This document shows positions 11,590-24,102 of a stretch of 64,000 nt of DNA, one piece after another (position 1 is the stretch's first letter; the number at the start of each line of letters is the position of its first letter). The position numbers and the translations under genes are program-made. This DNA comes from Polytrichum commune (lineage: Eukaryota > Streptophyta > Polytrichopsida > Polytrichales > Polytrichaceae). The notes beneath the pieces were generated by a model. That model saw only the letters and a list, made by a program, of their open reading frames with translations. It was not told the origin of the DNA and did not search any database. The stretch is taken from the NCBI GenBank assembly GCA_950295325.1, contig OX485803.1:14322001-14386000 (forward strand), read 5' to 3'.

Positions 11590-14500
11590 CTACCGGAAGA
11601 TACTGCTCACAGAGCAGTCGTCATGCACCCGCCAGATGGTTTCTCCCAAAAGGTTGGCCACTGACAACACAGTCAGTTGGGGGAAGTAATTTTGCTCCTT
11701 GACCGGGATCGTGTTGGTGATGATCACTTCTTGAAATAGCCCTCCTGATAGTCTCTCAATTGCAGGTGGACTGCAGGAAAAAAAACACACATGTTGTTTG
11801 ACATTAATAAAACTTTCACAGGTTGGAGTCACAGATCAGATCAATGTCTTATCCTCCAAAGAGAAGGAAGATGATAAAAACATAAGACTAAAATTTACCT
11901 CACATAGGTATGAGCCATTTCCTGTTCTGGGTTTCTATCTCACATACGTCGTTGACAATGCTTTAAACTATAGTTACCCTGCATTTGATCGAATTTCTTG
12001 AACTATCTGACCACAAGTTTGTTCAAATTTGACACCATTGACACCATTGACCCTCTTGAGATAATTTACCTGAAAACAGCATGGGTGCAGCAGGCATACA
12101 CTTCTCGTGCACCTTCCTGATGTAGGAGAGCAGCACTGTTTGCAATTGTACCTAATCAAATAAACAAAGGAATACGTGAACTTGGTGGCAAACAAGGCAT
12201 ACTCATAAGAGCCTCCTACCTGACAAGACCTGGAAAATTTTCAAAATGTTCTACCTAATGAGACATCTCACAGACGGTGGAACATCCAAAATATTTTTCC
12301 AGCTCAGAACAATTTCCAAATAACATTTACTGACAGAAGTCATCTCAGTACCTGCAGTGTCGATCATGTCATCCACCATCACTGCAACTTTTCCTTTTAC
12401 ATCTCCGATCAGATTCATGACCTGCACATAGTTTTGCAGTTAGCACAGCAAGTAGGTCACAACCTCACATGATTCCTTAACAAACTCTACTGTGTTGTCC
12501 TTATCACAATCAGCAGACTATAAGGTGGGGTGTAAACATTGCTCGATGTTTATTTATGCTGACGCAACTCAAATAAAACTACAAGTGGAAAACTCTCAAC
12601 CTATATACCAAAACTATGCACCACAACATTACTGGCCAGGATACAAACATGTCATTACAAAATTATTTATCAGGTAAAAGGATTCAGGGAAGATGAAAAT
12701 TGTTGTAAAAATGAAAAGAAGGCACACCTCAGAGACATTATGACCATGTCGCCTCTTGTCTACAATGGCTAGAGGGGCATCTGACAACTTCTTGGCAAAC
12801 GCTCTAGCCCGAGCAACTCCTCCCACATCAGGGGATACCACAACAAGGTCTTCTGATGAAATCATCTTGCTGGCTAGGTAGTCAAGAATCACAGGCTGCA
12901 AGGAGTGACATGTTAGTGAAGTCCACAATCAGTATATTCATAATGATCCAAATCGAGCTAGTGAGATGTCTCTAAACTTAGAACCTCCTAATCTCCTGAC
13001 CTAATGATGTGCATAACAACTTGAGATAAGGTCTTAATTAAAGAAAACATCCTTTTTGGTACAAAACAGAACCATGGTACAAATGACGAAGGATGTAGTG
13101 AATGAAACTCAAGATATATTTAAATCTGAGAGAAGATAATCCCAACAGTAACAGCAAATCATATACAAGAAATGAGAGTCATTGCCAATTACCTGACCAT
13201 ACACATGATCGACAGGAATATCAAAGTACCCCATTGATTGGCCAGAGTGCAGGTCACATGCAAGGACACGGTTTGCCCCAGCTTCTGTGATCAAATTGGC
13301 AACCAGTTTGGCTGCAATGGATTCTCGACCTTGAGTCTACAAGAAGAAAAATAGGAAAAGTTTGTTAGTCCTACTTAATGAGAAAACAATGAAGTCAGAC
13401 CAGTGACACGTGTGACATTTAATTTTACTGTATCCGAGTCTACATTATCCTTACCTTACGATCAGCTCTGGCGTAGCCAAAGTAGGGGATCACAGCAGTT
13501 ATAGTTTTTGCCGAAGCTCGTCGACATGCGTCGATCATAATTAAAAGCTCCATCAGATTTTCATTGGCAGGGGGGCATGTGGGTTGCACCAGAAACACAT
13601 CACACCCTCGCACACTTTCTTCCAACTGGACATAGATCTCACCATCCGCAAATCGCTTGATCTTGACTTTGCCTAAATCAAGGCCCATGTAGCAAGCGAT
13701 CTCCTGCAGATTCCATGAACAAGTCAGATAGAGTTCCGTTAATACTGCAGTGAGATAAATATTCCCAAAGACTCTATAGACAAACACATCAAATATCCAT
13801 TGGAGAATTCAGTCCACAACTTGAACAACTGCTGCTGTGAAGAAATCTGTTCATAAAATAAACAAGATACAAATACACACAGATGTTTACATAGGACACT
13901 GCACACTGTGGGGTGTTCTAAGTGGCTGATTTCCACTAGAAACAAGAAACATCTTCACTATATCCTAATACTGTCCTTGGCACAATTAGGTGAGGGCAAG
14001 AATACACAAACAAGAGATTACACATAACAAAGTACAACCATATGAAGGAGATACAGCACTGGAAATTTCAGAAAGCCTGCTACAATCGATAAGCGAGTTC
14101 AGCATCCTTTACACTTGTAGCTTTCAAACATATCATACCTGGGAAAGCTGGGGATTAGCGCTGCCCGAGAAAATCTTTAGTCGGCTACTGTCATTTCTCA
14201 TCTCACGGACTCGCACATCTGTCAAGGTCCTGGATCCAAGAGACCCGCTATTCCAATTGTCCTGGTGCATCGGAGGTACAACAGGCCGTCCATTATAAGC
14301 AACAGAGGAGTTTGTTGAAGTATTCGCCACAGCACATCTCTGCAAACAAGAATAGGCCTTGTTAAGCTCTTCGTTTGTAATCACATAAGAGGAGACCTTG
14401 TGGTATGCTGCTTCTTCAGCCAAAAAAAAAGAGGGTCCTATACCTCTACTATATCATTAAAAACATCTGAAAAGTGTTGTGATGAGCTAAACTATGACAA

Positions 14501-16202
14501 TCAACTCAGAATTAGAACCTGCATCAAGATTAAAACACCACTTTCAAGCTCAAGTCTATCCATCAACTTCCTTGATACGAAATAACATAGTTAATGGTGG
14601 AATCACACTAAAGCGTCACTTAAATTCGCTAAAAATGCACACTTACAAGACAAGATAGGGCTACAAATCATGGTACACATTGAGCACGCCGTTTAGAGAC
14701 CTTGACGCTGCAGTTGACCATTTAGAGCAGCTACTAAACTAAAAAAAAGAGACACAAAACCTTGACGCCACAAAGATGAGACAAGAAACATCACAAGACA
14801 GACAACCCTCGTTATCTAACCACCTCCCGTACTCTCTGATCTCTCTCCGCCACGTGCAAAGGAGACCGGGTGCACAGGACATCTGAAAAGCAGGGCATGC
14901 ATCCACCAACGGCCGTCGCTTTCTCACAATCCGTCTTCCATGACGTGTCAATAAAGCTGGCCACGACAGTATATTCTGGCCACATTGAAAGATAAAGAAA
15001 AAGCAATCCCGTTGAATTTCTCTTGTAAACAGGAGACATCACCAACTTTCGCTCTGCCTTCCTCTTCGATTAGGAAGGACAAAATGCAGGTGAGGGGCGT
15101 TGTCAAAGCAAAGTCCATGTGAAGACAAAGAGCTCCGCAACGACTATTATAGGTATCACCTCAACGTGTCAGAGAAATGTGCTACCAGCTTTTACAAGCT
15201 ACTGAGAACTCCAGTTGAAGACGTGTAAGGAACTAACTAGGGCACATGTGAAGAGAAACGGAGCTGAAAAACCTACAAGCAGGTTCACAAGGTGACCTCA
15301 CCCTCTGCACGAATCGTAGAAAATTCGATGCAACATAGAGAAAAAGAAGAAACAAAGAAGAAAGAGCGCCATATCTATCAATCTCTGAAAATCAGGGCAA
15401 TTCGAACCACCGCACATGAATGTGTCGTTAGCCATCTAGTCAATAACCTACTTATCCGACACCACAGAGCGCACGTAAGAATCAGAATTCAGATATCGCA
15501 AGACGGCTCGTATCCTTTCACCAACACTATAAAAGCACACCGCCGCAAAAGATAAAGAGAGAAAAAACAAAAACCAAAAAACAGAAAAATCTCCAATGGC
15601 GGCTGCAACAGCAGCGAAGAAGAAGAAAACCTACCGATTCACACAAAAACCCCCGCGTGAATTCCACTGCGAAAGTAGGAGGCCTACAAGTTGCGAAGAT
15701 CATGATGGTGATGATACGAATGTGTCATTATCCATCTAAGCAATAACCTACTTATCCGACACCGCAGAGCAGACGTAAGAATCAGAATTCAGCTATAGCG
15801 ATACGGCTCGTATCCTTTCACCAACGCTACAAAGCCAAGCCTCCGAAGAAGAAGCACAGAAAGATATATAAAAAACAGAGTGAGCTCCCAGTGCCGGCTG
15901 CAGCAGCGAAGAAGTAGAGGAAGAAGAAGACCTATCGATACACACAACAACACACTCCCGCGCGAATTCCACTGCCACAGCAGAAGGCTTACAGGTTGCG
16001 AAGATAATGAGGATGATGAGGATGACGACGTTTTCTGAGACCACCGCACCGCACCGGAGCTCAAGCGCACCAGCGAGTCGCCGAATGCCGAGGAACTCGC
16101 GTTACCGAGCAGCGATGATGGAAGCTCCTGCTCGCTGCCGCCGTTGCGGCTGCAGGAGCATGCTGCTGGTGGGAGCAGAGCCCGCATGGACGCCACTGCC
16201 AT
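11590..16202 (-). CDS. PRS: Ribose-phosphate pyrophosphokinase (PRPP synthetase), plastid type
   Basis: Makes 5-phosphoribosyl 1-diphosphate from ribose 5-phosphate and ATP for nucleotide, His and Trp synthesis. Eight exons: 16202-15993, 14339-14139, 13703-13455, 13336-13193, 12895-12728, 12421-12352, 12151-12070, 11770-11590. All are phase-consistent and total 1305 nt, 434 aa plus stop, TAG at 11592-11590. The first ~75 residues are Ser/Ala/Arg-rich with few acidic residues, like a chloroplast transit peptide; GTG codons upstream of the chosen ATG were ignored. Family motifs in order: [96 protein letters not shown], and the PRPP-binding loop [15 protein letters not shown]. Length and motifs fit the class I plastid enzymes of plants. 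No damage is seen. Confidence 0.95.
15419..16018. repeat. 300-bp tandem duplication across the PRS exon 1 donor
   Basis: Unit 1 (15419-15718) and unit 2 (15719-16018) align along most of their length. Shared words: CAATAACCTACTTATCCGAC, GTAAGAATCAGAATTCAG, GGCTCGTATCCTTTCACCAA, GAATTCCACTGC, GTTGCGAAGAT. On the minus strand the unit covers the 3' end of exon 1, its splice donor and the start of intron 1, so a decayed second copy of the exon end lies inside intron 1. Confidence 0.85.
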
Positions 16203-16330
16203 AGCTGCTGCCACTGAGACGAAATGGAGAATGCAGACAAAGCCACGGACACAATCCACGGTAGTGTCACCTCACTCTCTATGACTTCTGTTGAGGGCGA
16301 GAGGAGACCACAACTAATCTTGACACTCTA
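16203..16330 (-). promoter_or_regulatory. PRS 5' leader and promoter-proximal region
   Basis: Short tract upstream of the PRS start. The frame stays open upstream (GTG codons) but has no in-frame ATG, so it is read as leader. No promoter element was assigned with confidence. Confidence 0.35.
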
Positions 16331-16636
16331 TTGAAGAAGCCAAGCCAAGGAGCGAAGGTCCCCCCCGCCGGACCCGCTTACGCCGCGAGCGGCCCGTTCT
16401 GCCCCACGGTTACCCGGCGCCTCGGGGGTCCTTCCTATCTACAGCGCTTCTCCACAGCACGGGTGTTATGGAGCACGGGTGCCGGAGCAGGGGTGCGGAG
16501 TTATGGGACGCAACTTGGTGGATGCCGAAGACCAAAACGCCAAGAGCAGGCTTGGCTTATGTATGAGTTTGGGAGTTGTTGGAACCTCGGGAGGTGGGAG
16601 TTGAAGCACCAATGGCGGTACAAGAAGGGCAGGTGA
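16331..16636 (+). other. GC-rich island with an unassigned ORF upstream of PRS
   Basis: This block is clearly richer in G+C than its surroundings (CCCCCCGCCGGACCCGC, CGCCGCGAGCGGCC) and holds a 101-codon plus ORF with no recognised domain. It may be a promoter CpG island, or a small fragment from elsewhere. Not supported as a gene. Confidence 0.3.
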
Positions 16637-16639
16637 ACA

Positions 16640-17244
16640 CTTCAAGGCATAAATTGTCTTTATTTATCTATCTATCTATCTTTGAAGCGATGCGCTTCAG
16701 ATTAGTTCTACCTTCTAAGGATATGTGCAATTAGGTTCCCCCACACTATTTTGTCGCCATTCCACATTATCTTGAATTTTTTTTTAAATTACAACAAATT
16801 GTTTTGTTATTGTGGTTGATTGATTGATGGATAGATAAATAGACATATAAATAGATAGATACTCCCTTGATCCCAAAATTATTGTTTTTGTTTCTAACTT
16901 TGGCGAGATTAAGGCCCACTGATCATTGGCCGAGTAGTTATAAGTATAACTCTTAAAATAAGTAAAAATAGCGACTACTTTGAGACGCCTCCAAAAGTTG
17001 CGGCGTCAAAAGACTTCTTGATATAGAAAGTTTGGCACAAAAATATTTGACTTTGAGCCTCAAATTTTTGGCTGGGTAGATGAACCGGACAATCATTTTG
17101 GGATTGTTGACTAGTGAGCCTAGAATGATTAAAAAAAAATTTAGTGTTTAGTCCAACCTCTTTTAAACATATGTTTTCCTTGTGTATGTTCTTCGATCCA
17201 TGCCCTAAACCACACATTACTCAATTATAGGTGTTTGTTTAAGA
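16640..17244. other. AT-rich intergenic DNA
   Basis: No gene seen. Short (ATCT)n at about 16665-16682 and ATAGATAGAT-like runs near 16830-16860. ACTCCCTTGATCCCAAAATT at 16861 looks like a MITE end, but no partner end was found. Confidence 0.35.
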
Positions 17245-17420
17245 TATGTGTGTGGACCTTATGTGGTCACTCTTCTTAATTGGACACCTACATTTAAGAG
17301 ACTTATGGCAAGGTTTATAGATGAGAATGACACCACAAAGACAATTGTTACGATGAGATTGGAATATGTATTTAAAATATGTTGGTCATTCTAGGTTCAA
17401 TAACTGATAATACAAACGGG
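17245..17420 (+). repeat. Dispersed repeat family D (copy)
   Basis: Contains TTATGTGGTCACTCTTCTTA, ATTGGACACCTACATTTAAG and TACGATGAGATTGGA, shared with the copies at 9730 and 49435. No coding capacity. Confidence 0.5.
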
Positions 17421-17619
17421 AGAGTCTATGTGATCACTTAGACTCGTGGTGATGAACCAATTTTGAGCTCATTTGAAGAGCCAAAGTGACTATGGTGGAG
17501 AATCATTTTGAGATCTTTGAGGAGCTCAAGTAAGCTCAACAATGGATCCCGTGGCAAGTGCTTCCTTTTCTATTCTATTCTTGTCACAATTAATGAGTTC
17601 CACACCAAACACGAGAAAA

Positions 17620-18010
17620 AAGTGTGCACTAAATAGTGTATTTAGTGTCACCAATTCTATTATTCTTGCTCCGTACTAATTGTAAATTGCTCGTGTAGTG
17701 TCACCAACACTAAATGTAAACCTAACATTGTTTGTCATTCCTTGTAAACAAAATTCGGGCATGATATATATATTTACCATGTTGCAATTGTTCCCACTTG
17801 CTAAGTGATTTTTCATTGAAATTTCAATCATCCATCACAACACTTCATTATAAAAGTGGTAGGATGCAGAACATACCAAACTTTGTTTCCAACGATTGGC
17901 ATTTGGATGAAACCGAAATTAATTTCGGATGCCAATATTTGTGAGCTCGTTCTTAAGAATTGTCAGTAGAAAAGCTACCAAAGTAGCATAAAAGTACTTT
18001 TAGTGTGTGA
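17620..18010. mobile_element. MITE, ACACTAAATA family, copy 2 (decayed)
   Basis: Shares ordered interior words with 8794-9173: CACCAATTCTA, TACTAATTGTAAA, GTGTCACCAACACTAAATGT, CATTCCTTGTAAA, AAGTGATTTTTCAT. Ends are eroded (GTGCACTAAATAGTGTATTT on the left, TTTTAGTGTG on the right). Noncoding. Confidence 0.65.
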
Positions 18011-18404
18011 GTCTCCCCCATGGTAGCCTTCTTCCGGCACATCAATGTATCTTTGACATTTGGGGAGCATGCCTAACCTCAAGGGATGGGGCATGATATG
18101 AGATTCATGAGGGAGCAAGGCACTTTTCTATTGCAACATATATCCACAATACCGCCACTCTTATCACAGAGAAGAAATTGTGACCTTAGTGGGATCAGCG
18201 TGATTGAAATGTCCGTTCAACCCACCCTTGGTATTATGTTCATTTGACATAATATCAGTGATGCAGGATTACTAACCCCCTCTTGGGGTGGGCACTATAG
18301 TAATCAGGGTGATCAAAGTGATCATGGGCATTGAGTGACTGAATGATCTTTATAGTGGTGGGGTTAGTGTGGTTGTGGTGTTGTAGGGGTATATAATCGT
18401 TTTT
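18011..18404. other. Intergenic DNA without a gene
   Basis: No ORF or RNA gene. The word GGGTGGGCACTATAG at about 18284 resembles the left end of the element at 63534, and a local palindrome TGATCAAAGTGATCA follows it. Confidence 0.3.
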
Positions 18405-18500
18405 CTTCGTGTGGTGGCAGCCAAGTCATAAGATTTCTCGGTGGTTCATTGTAGCATCACATGTTTAGTGGTCCGGGTTCGATCCCTCATGGCCTTGTAC
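18405..18500 (+). repeat. Possible tRNA-derived SINE head
   Basis: GGTCCGGGTTCGATCCCTCA at about 18470-18489 fits a Pol III B box (GGTTCGANTCC-like). TGGTGGCAGCCAAGTCA about 55 bp upstream could be a worn A box. No tRNA cloverleaf closes, so a tRNA gene is not called; a SINE head is the better reading, with low confidence. Confidence 0.3.
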
Positions 18501-19734
18501 GAGCATTGTATTGTGATGTGTGTGATTTGGCATTTGTTGTGTGAGTTACTTGGCGGGAAAGTTGTATCCTATAGCCACCAACCCCTACCGTAAGTTGTTC
18601 CTTTGCCAGTGTTGGCATTTATTCTTTTGTAATCCTATTTACTTATTGGTCGGTGGATATTGGGGTTGCTATGGTAGTTGTGTGTCTATTGGTAGTGGTT
18701 TGTTGTTTTTTTATCCTCCTTTTGTGTAGAATTATGGACATAGCATGTTGTATGGTGATGACGTTGATTGCCTCAAATGTGTATGTGATGCTTAGCTTAA
18801 GAATTTTGAATGTTGTTTGAATACTTTCCATAAAAGAAATGTGTGTGGTTGCCCTAGCACTTGTTGCGATGACTATTAGTGGATCTACCTTCCAGCCTCT
18901 GTTGATAACATTGCCTATTAGTGGTTTATATTTTTACGTTTTTCAAATTATAGTTTAATTTGGTATTCTATCATTACATTATGTAAATTTAATGAATTGT
19001 AGTGTTAGGTTATCATTAGGTTATGTTGGTGGTGGAGATTGGTATGATAGTCCCTCCGCACATAAAAGGTCTAGTTTGAATCTAGCATTGCAATGCCATC
19101 TTTGTTGGCCACACATGCAAGGTAATAGTCATGAAGGGGACAATGTTGTCTAGGGGGTCATTATTGAATGTGCCTGCATTCATGAGAACATAGCATCTTG
19201 ACTTTTTTGATGACATTATAAGTTTTCTTAATTCCCATATTGCTTTATTATGTATTATGGTTTGGAGGGCATGTATGTGGTGTTGTTTGCACTTTAAAAG
19301 TACATGTAGCCATGTATCATGGTTTGGGGAGTTACATATGGGGCATGTGATTGATGGAAAGGCTTCCTACCAAAGAATAGTTGTAACCTGGCATTCCCCA
19401 TGTATAGACTATGTCTCAGTTTTAGGAGACATGTTTTTTGAGAGTCAATTATGTTTTTGTTTGTCCAAAATTTATTTGATAGCTCATTATCTATTTTCTC
19501 ATTGGCTACCCATTCATCTATGTTGGGATATAGTACAGGGATCAATTTCATATTTATAATCTTATTGTATTTCGTGAGATGTTTTTCTAGGAATCTGATA
19601 GGTCCTTTGTCGGGGGTTGTTCCCATTGATGGCCATTCGTCTCTTTGGTAGTAGTACGGTGTTGAGTAGGCAAGTTCATGTGGTTGTGAGGCATTGCACT
19701 CTTACCACACTCTATCACAAGTCGCATGCCAAAG
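18501..19734. other. Intergenic DNA, short non-conserved ORFs only
   Basis: ORFs such as 19257-19559 plus show no domain and overlap opposite-strand ORFs of similar length, as expected by chance in AT-rich DNA. No RNA gene or intact transposon seen. Confidence 0.35.
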
Positions 19735-19935
19735 GTAGTATGTGGGTGTTATTCGGTTACTTTTCTTAATCAGTCACCCATATTGGATTGGTGTATGGTT
19801 CATTGAGGATCGAAGAACAAACACCATAAAGACACATGTGTCAAAAATCGTTGGACTGTGTCTGTAGATTTTATTGACTATTCCACGTTCAAAAGTGAAC
19901 ACATTCATGAGAACCTATGCGTTCAATGACAAATT
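19735..19935 (+). repeat. Dispersed repeat family D (copy)
   Basis: Shares GGTGTTATTCGGTTACTTTT-like text, ACCATAAAGACACATGTGT and the ordered pattern GTTCAAAAGTGAACA / GAGAACCTATG with the copy at 26700-26890. Noncoding and diverged. Confidence 0.45.
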
Positions 19936-21981
19936 AAGAAAAGAAGATGCAAATCTGATAACCATAACCCAAATCAAGGGAGGGTTAGGTTTAATGCAAT
20001 TTGCGTTGATGCTTCCTTATAGATTTGTGGTTTGAGGCAAGAATATACATGTTGCCTTTTAAAAGAGAATAGTTAGTTGTCATACATGGAATTGATGTGT
20101 GGTTGGGAAGTGGAGTAGTCATAGGAATAGAATTGCAATTCATTTTTGTCAAAAGAACACAGTATAAGTTTCCACACAATAGTGACATCCATGGTGCAAT
20201 TCGACTCAAATGTAAGAAAATTTGTGAAAGAGAATGACTCGACTTCCTTGTTTTTCCCACTAGAAAAGCGATTTCCTTCGGCCAAAGCAACTTCAACATA
20301 TTATTGTCGTAAATGGACATACATTAATATAAGGCTAAATCTAAAGTTGGTTTTGGACACACTTATATTCATCACTTTAAAGATTCACATTATATTCACA
20401 TGGTGTCCAGAAACTAGATGTTAAGGTGTATTGACTTCCTCCTTAGATTACCAACAAAAAACCAATAAATCTTCAACCTAAATAATAATAATAATAATAA
20501 TAGTGACTATGATTGTAATAGTTATGAAAGGATGATTATAGGTATAGTAAATGCCATATACTCAATTGATGATATTTCAATAGCATTGCTAGCCAGAGGA
20601 TTGAAGTGACAATGGTCACATACAAACATGACGATGTCGGATTAATTATCCAAGGGACATGAAAGGGCAAAAGACATTCGTTGCCTTTGAAACATCCACT
20701 CTACAATGAATCGTTGAAGCTCAAGTGAAAGAGTGCTTCACTGGATACTATGGTTACCTTATCAGTTTTCACATTGAAATTTTATTTTCTTGGACAAGAG
20801 ACTATGTCGCCACGTGTCATGCAATGGTTGGTTGGAACCAATTTGGGTCTAGTATATGTGCGGATGTGGTCCAAGATGACCCTAAACTACTGGGTGATAG
20901 TGGAGTGGTTGGCGGTTCGATTCCTACTATGAAATCTTTTCTCGACTTGGCAGAAAAAACTAGCTAGCTAGGTAGGAAGCCAAGAGCCCACCCACCTTGG
21001 GTAGGTAGTAAACCCCACCCTGCACCAAGAGGATTCTTGAGCAAGGTAGGGCCAACGGGCTCAAATTTACGTCGGATTGCCCGACTTTGGTTATTTTCTT
21101 TATTTATAGGTGAATGTGTGGTATCAATAATGAACTACAATAATTGGCACCAAAGAACCTAGCCATGGGGTATCAAATTCATAATACTCGTCAATTCTTG
21201 ATATTGGGTGTGTATGTCAAGGTGAAAGAGTTTTGATCATAACACACGAATTATTATTTTAGCCTGTACCATTCTAAACCATATTGATACAAGAAGATTG
21301 CTCAAGTGTGAAGATTTTTGCAAGGTAGATACACCCAAATGGTATCGGAAACAAAACCTTTTTTCTTATTAAGAAATAAAATAAAAATAAAAATAAGAAC
21401 GTGGTTAAGGTTTCATGGTGTCTACATAAACTCATTCATTGGGAAGGTGGAAATGCCAATGAGTTGTTTAAAAGCCTATAAATGGACATTTTAAGACAAT
21501 TTGGCTCCATAAATGACATTAAAATCCTTGAATTGATTTAGTGAAGATTTAGTTGGAATGAGTCAACCCCCAACTTGCGGGGGATTTGTTTCTACTAGTG
21601 CATCTCTCATCCACGGTGGGTAACTTTTAAATAGATGCCACGAACTCCAAACCCAAAAACATTGTCAAGTACCCACCCTCCTAGTTGTGAAATCCTCATT
21701 CTAGATACCCAAGTGTTATAGAAAACCAAACGGCCAATTGCAAGAGTGTTTTGCCCTGGTGTTATCTTGCGCATGAATGGGAACGTATTATGCTTGCTTA
21801 AAACCACAAGTTACATGACAAATTGCACGCAATCGTGAGCTCCCATGTGCTTAGTACATGTAACATTCAAGGTAATAAGATAATTTTTACTTCGACTATG
21901 GTTTTCACTTGAGCGAGTTGTACTTAACTCCTTAAAAACATAGGTCAAACTCTTGGCTCGCTTTAGATTCCATTACAAATA
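19936..21981. other. Intergenic DNA without a supported gene
   Basis: Contains (AAT)n at about 20484-20501 and scattered low-complexity tracts. Small ORFs (20725-20967, 19991-20320 reverse) carry no motif I recognise. Confidence 0.35.
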
Positions 21982-22150
21982 GCCCTACCACACCAAGGTT
22001 GGCTAGGCCAGCCAGCCAGTGGCCCCAGCCAAGGAGGCATTTGGTTGGGCTACCTCAGTGTGGCAAGGCACCGACCACTGCTCCAACAACTACTTGGATG
22101 GGGCAATGGCTGGGAGTCGGTTGCATGTCCACTTGCACAAATGCTCCCGT
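21982..22150. repeat. MITE-like repeat, copy 2 of the 6812 family (partial)
   Basis: ACCACACCAAGGTTGGCTAG, GGCCAGCCAGCCAGTGGCC and CAGCCAAGGAGGCATTTGGT match the left part of the element at 6812-7175. The right half is not preserved. Confidence 0.55.
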
Positions 22151-22274
22151 TACCTACAAGAGATTCAAACCAGTTTTAGTTATTTTGACTCCCGGGTACG
22201 CAACTCCCATATTATACGCAGGGGGCATCGTACTTAAAACGGCTTAGAGGACGGCTTTTGTAAAAATTACATCA

Positions 22275-22440
22275 AATTATATCAAATTAAAATAATCAAA
22301 AAGTTGGGTGAAGACCAAATTAAATAAAATGAGATGAAAAAAAGTTGGGTAAAGACCAAATTAAATAAAATGAGATGAAAAAAAAGTTGGGTGAAGACCA
22401 AATTAAATAAATGAGATGAAAAAAATTTTGGGTTGCATAT
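22275..22440. repeat. ~47-bp tandem repeat, three units
   Basis: Units of AAAGTTGGGTGAAGACCAAA followed by TTAAATAAAATGAGATGAAA repeat three times with a few changes. Just downstream, GCCTCCCATTAAAATTATAA occurs twice (about 22448 and 22483). Low-complexity AT DNA. Confidence 0.8.
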
Positions 22441-22505
22441 TTATTAAGCCTCCCATTAAAATTATAAGCCACAAATAGTTGCCTCCCATTAAAATTATAA
22501 TTCAT

Positions 22506-23599
22506 TCACAATGTTAAAATTTTATTAAAAAGTCCAAAAAGTTGGGTAGTTTGACCTATGGTACATGTATTAAAAAAAATCATATAATCAAGTTTTTAAT
22601 GCAATTATATGCTTCAAAATATATTCATTTCCTATATATAATTACATTTTTGGATTCCTTGTTAGAAGGGCTACAAGGGTTTCCTACATTAAAACAAATT
22701 GTATCACTCAATATTGGACTAAAACGCATTATAAGTGATTATAATCAGGACCATATAATACGGGAGTTGTGTACCCGGGTTTTGACTTTGACCAGAGCAC
22801 TTTTGGAACTTTGTCTCATGCTCCCTGGTCGCCTGCCACATGTTACGGGGGGGTCCCGAACCGGGCGAACTGGTTGGTTGGGATGCTGGTCCCCCCGATG
22901 TGACAACTGTATAAATCTCTTCCCCACAAGACAAAGCCCATAAATAAATAAAATAAATACCATACCAACATTGGTTGGAACATGCAAATAGGTGATGTGG
23001 CATGATAGTAATTAACTCGGTTTCGGCAAGCAAAGTGCCAATTCCTCAAAAGGTACTATGGTAATGTACCAAAGTGGATACCGCAATGTAAGGTAGGTTA
23101 GGTTAGGAAGTTTGTCGCACTCGGCTCACAACCAACTCTCAACACTTTTTTGTGCTTGCCATGTTGTGGTGTTCGCCGATTCTAGCTTAGCTTACTGTTT
23201 GCTTGAAACCCACAAAAGTGCTGCCGACTGCGCTCTTTATGGCCCCAATACAAATAACTTAGTGTATTTTGCCGACGGTTGCTCGGATTCACAACACCCA
23301 AAGTTGTTGCTTTTGCTTTAACTTAACTTTATGTTATGTGCGTTTGGGAGGTTTTCCCGACCACGTTTTGTTGGGCTTCCAAACGACTCATTGACCCCTT
23401 CTTTTGAGAACTATTGTACTACAATAATAATAATAATAAGAAGAAGAAGAAGAAGAAGAACTCCAATCTCCGAGGGGGATTGGAGTGAATAAAGTGTATG
23501 TTCGTAAAACATCTGATGTTGTGCACAATTTAGGTACTAGTGTACACATTGGTGTGCATGTGTAAGTAGGTAGACTTTGTCATGGCTCCTTTTGAATGT
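22506..23599. other. Intergenic DNA without a supported gene
   Basis: ORFs at 22542-22943 plus and 22719-23049 minus overlap each other and have no domain signal. A trinucleotide run (AAT)n(AAG)n spans 23422-23460. GAGTGAATAAAGTGTATGTT at about 23481 resembles text at 63440, a small shared repeat. Confidence 0.35.
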
Positions 23600-23735
23600 A
23601 TTATTTATCTTGATCCGACACTTATATTGAGTGGTGTGTGTGGTATGGTAGACCTAAGTACGGAACCCCAACAACAAGACATGTGTTCAAAAGAGATTGG
23701 TCTACATGCTCCAAATTTTGTTAAACACTCTAGAC
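23600..23735 (+). repeat. Dispersed repeat family D (copy)
   Basis: Contains ACATGTGTTCAAAAGAGATT and GGTCTACATGCTCCAAATTT, closely matched at 57150-57190. Fragment only. Confidence 0.5.
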
Positions 23736-23741
23736 TCGATA

Positions 23742-24100
23742 CCGTAACACCATAGCAGGTTCGTTCATAAATAATTCCCAAAAAAAACGTAAAAAAACAA
23801 AAATTACAGGCAAAGAGAAACGAATAACTCTCAAATTATACTGTGATAAAAACGAAAAGACAGAAAATCAGGATTAGGGTAATGAATTAGGTTAAAACAA
23901 GTTGGGCCGCCATAAATGGACGAAAAACGCAATTAGGATGAAATTTTTGCACATCTTTCTCACCCTAAACACGAATGATTTTTAATCCAATAAATGAGAA
24001 GACGAATTTCAAAAAAATCTATTTTTGGAACGCGAACCTTATTTTTTCAAAAAAATTAAATATTCGTGCGGCAGGTGGCGAACCTGCTATGGTGTTACGG
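23742..24100. mobile_element. 359-bp MITE with perfect 22-bp terminal repeats and TA flanks
   Basis: The left end CCGTAACACCATAGCAGGTT(CG) is exactly repeated in reverse complement on the right (CGAACCTGCTATGGTGTTAC(GG)). TA lies on both sides (23740-23741 and 24101-24102), as for Tc1/mariner-type insertion. The interior is AT-rich and noncoding. The perfect ends suggest a fairly young insertion. Confidence 0.85.
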
Positions 24101-24102
24101 TA

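Noticed and set aside
16331-16636. GC-rich ORF as an organellar or bacterial insertion
   Set aside because: No recognisable organellar gene or rRNA; the position beside the PRS promoter is better explained as a CpG-rich promoter area.
20900-20945. GGCGGTTCGATTCCTA as a tRNA T-loop
   Set aside because: No acceptor stem, anticodon arm or A box at the right distance.
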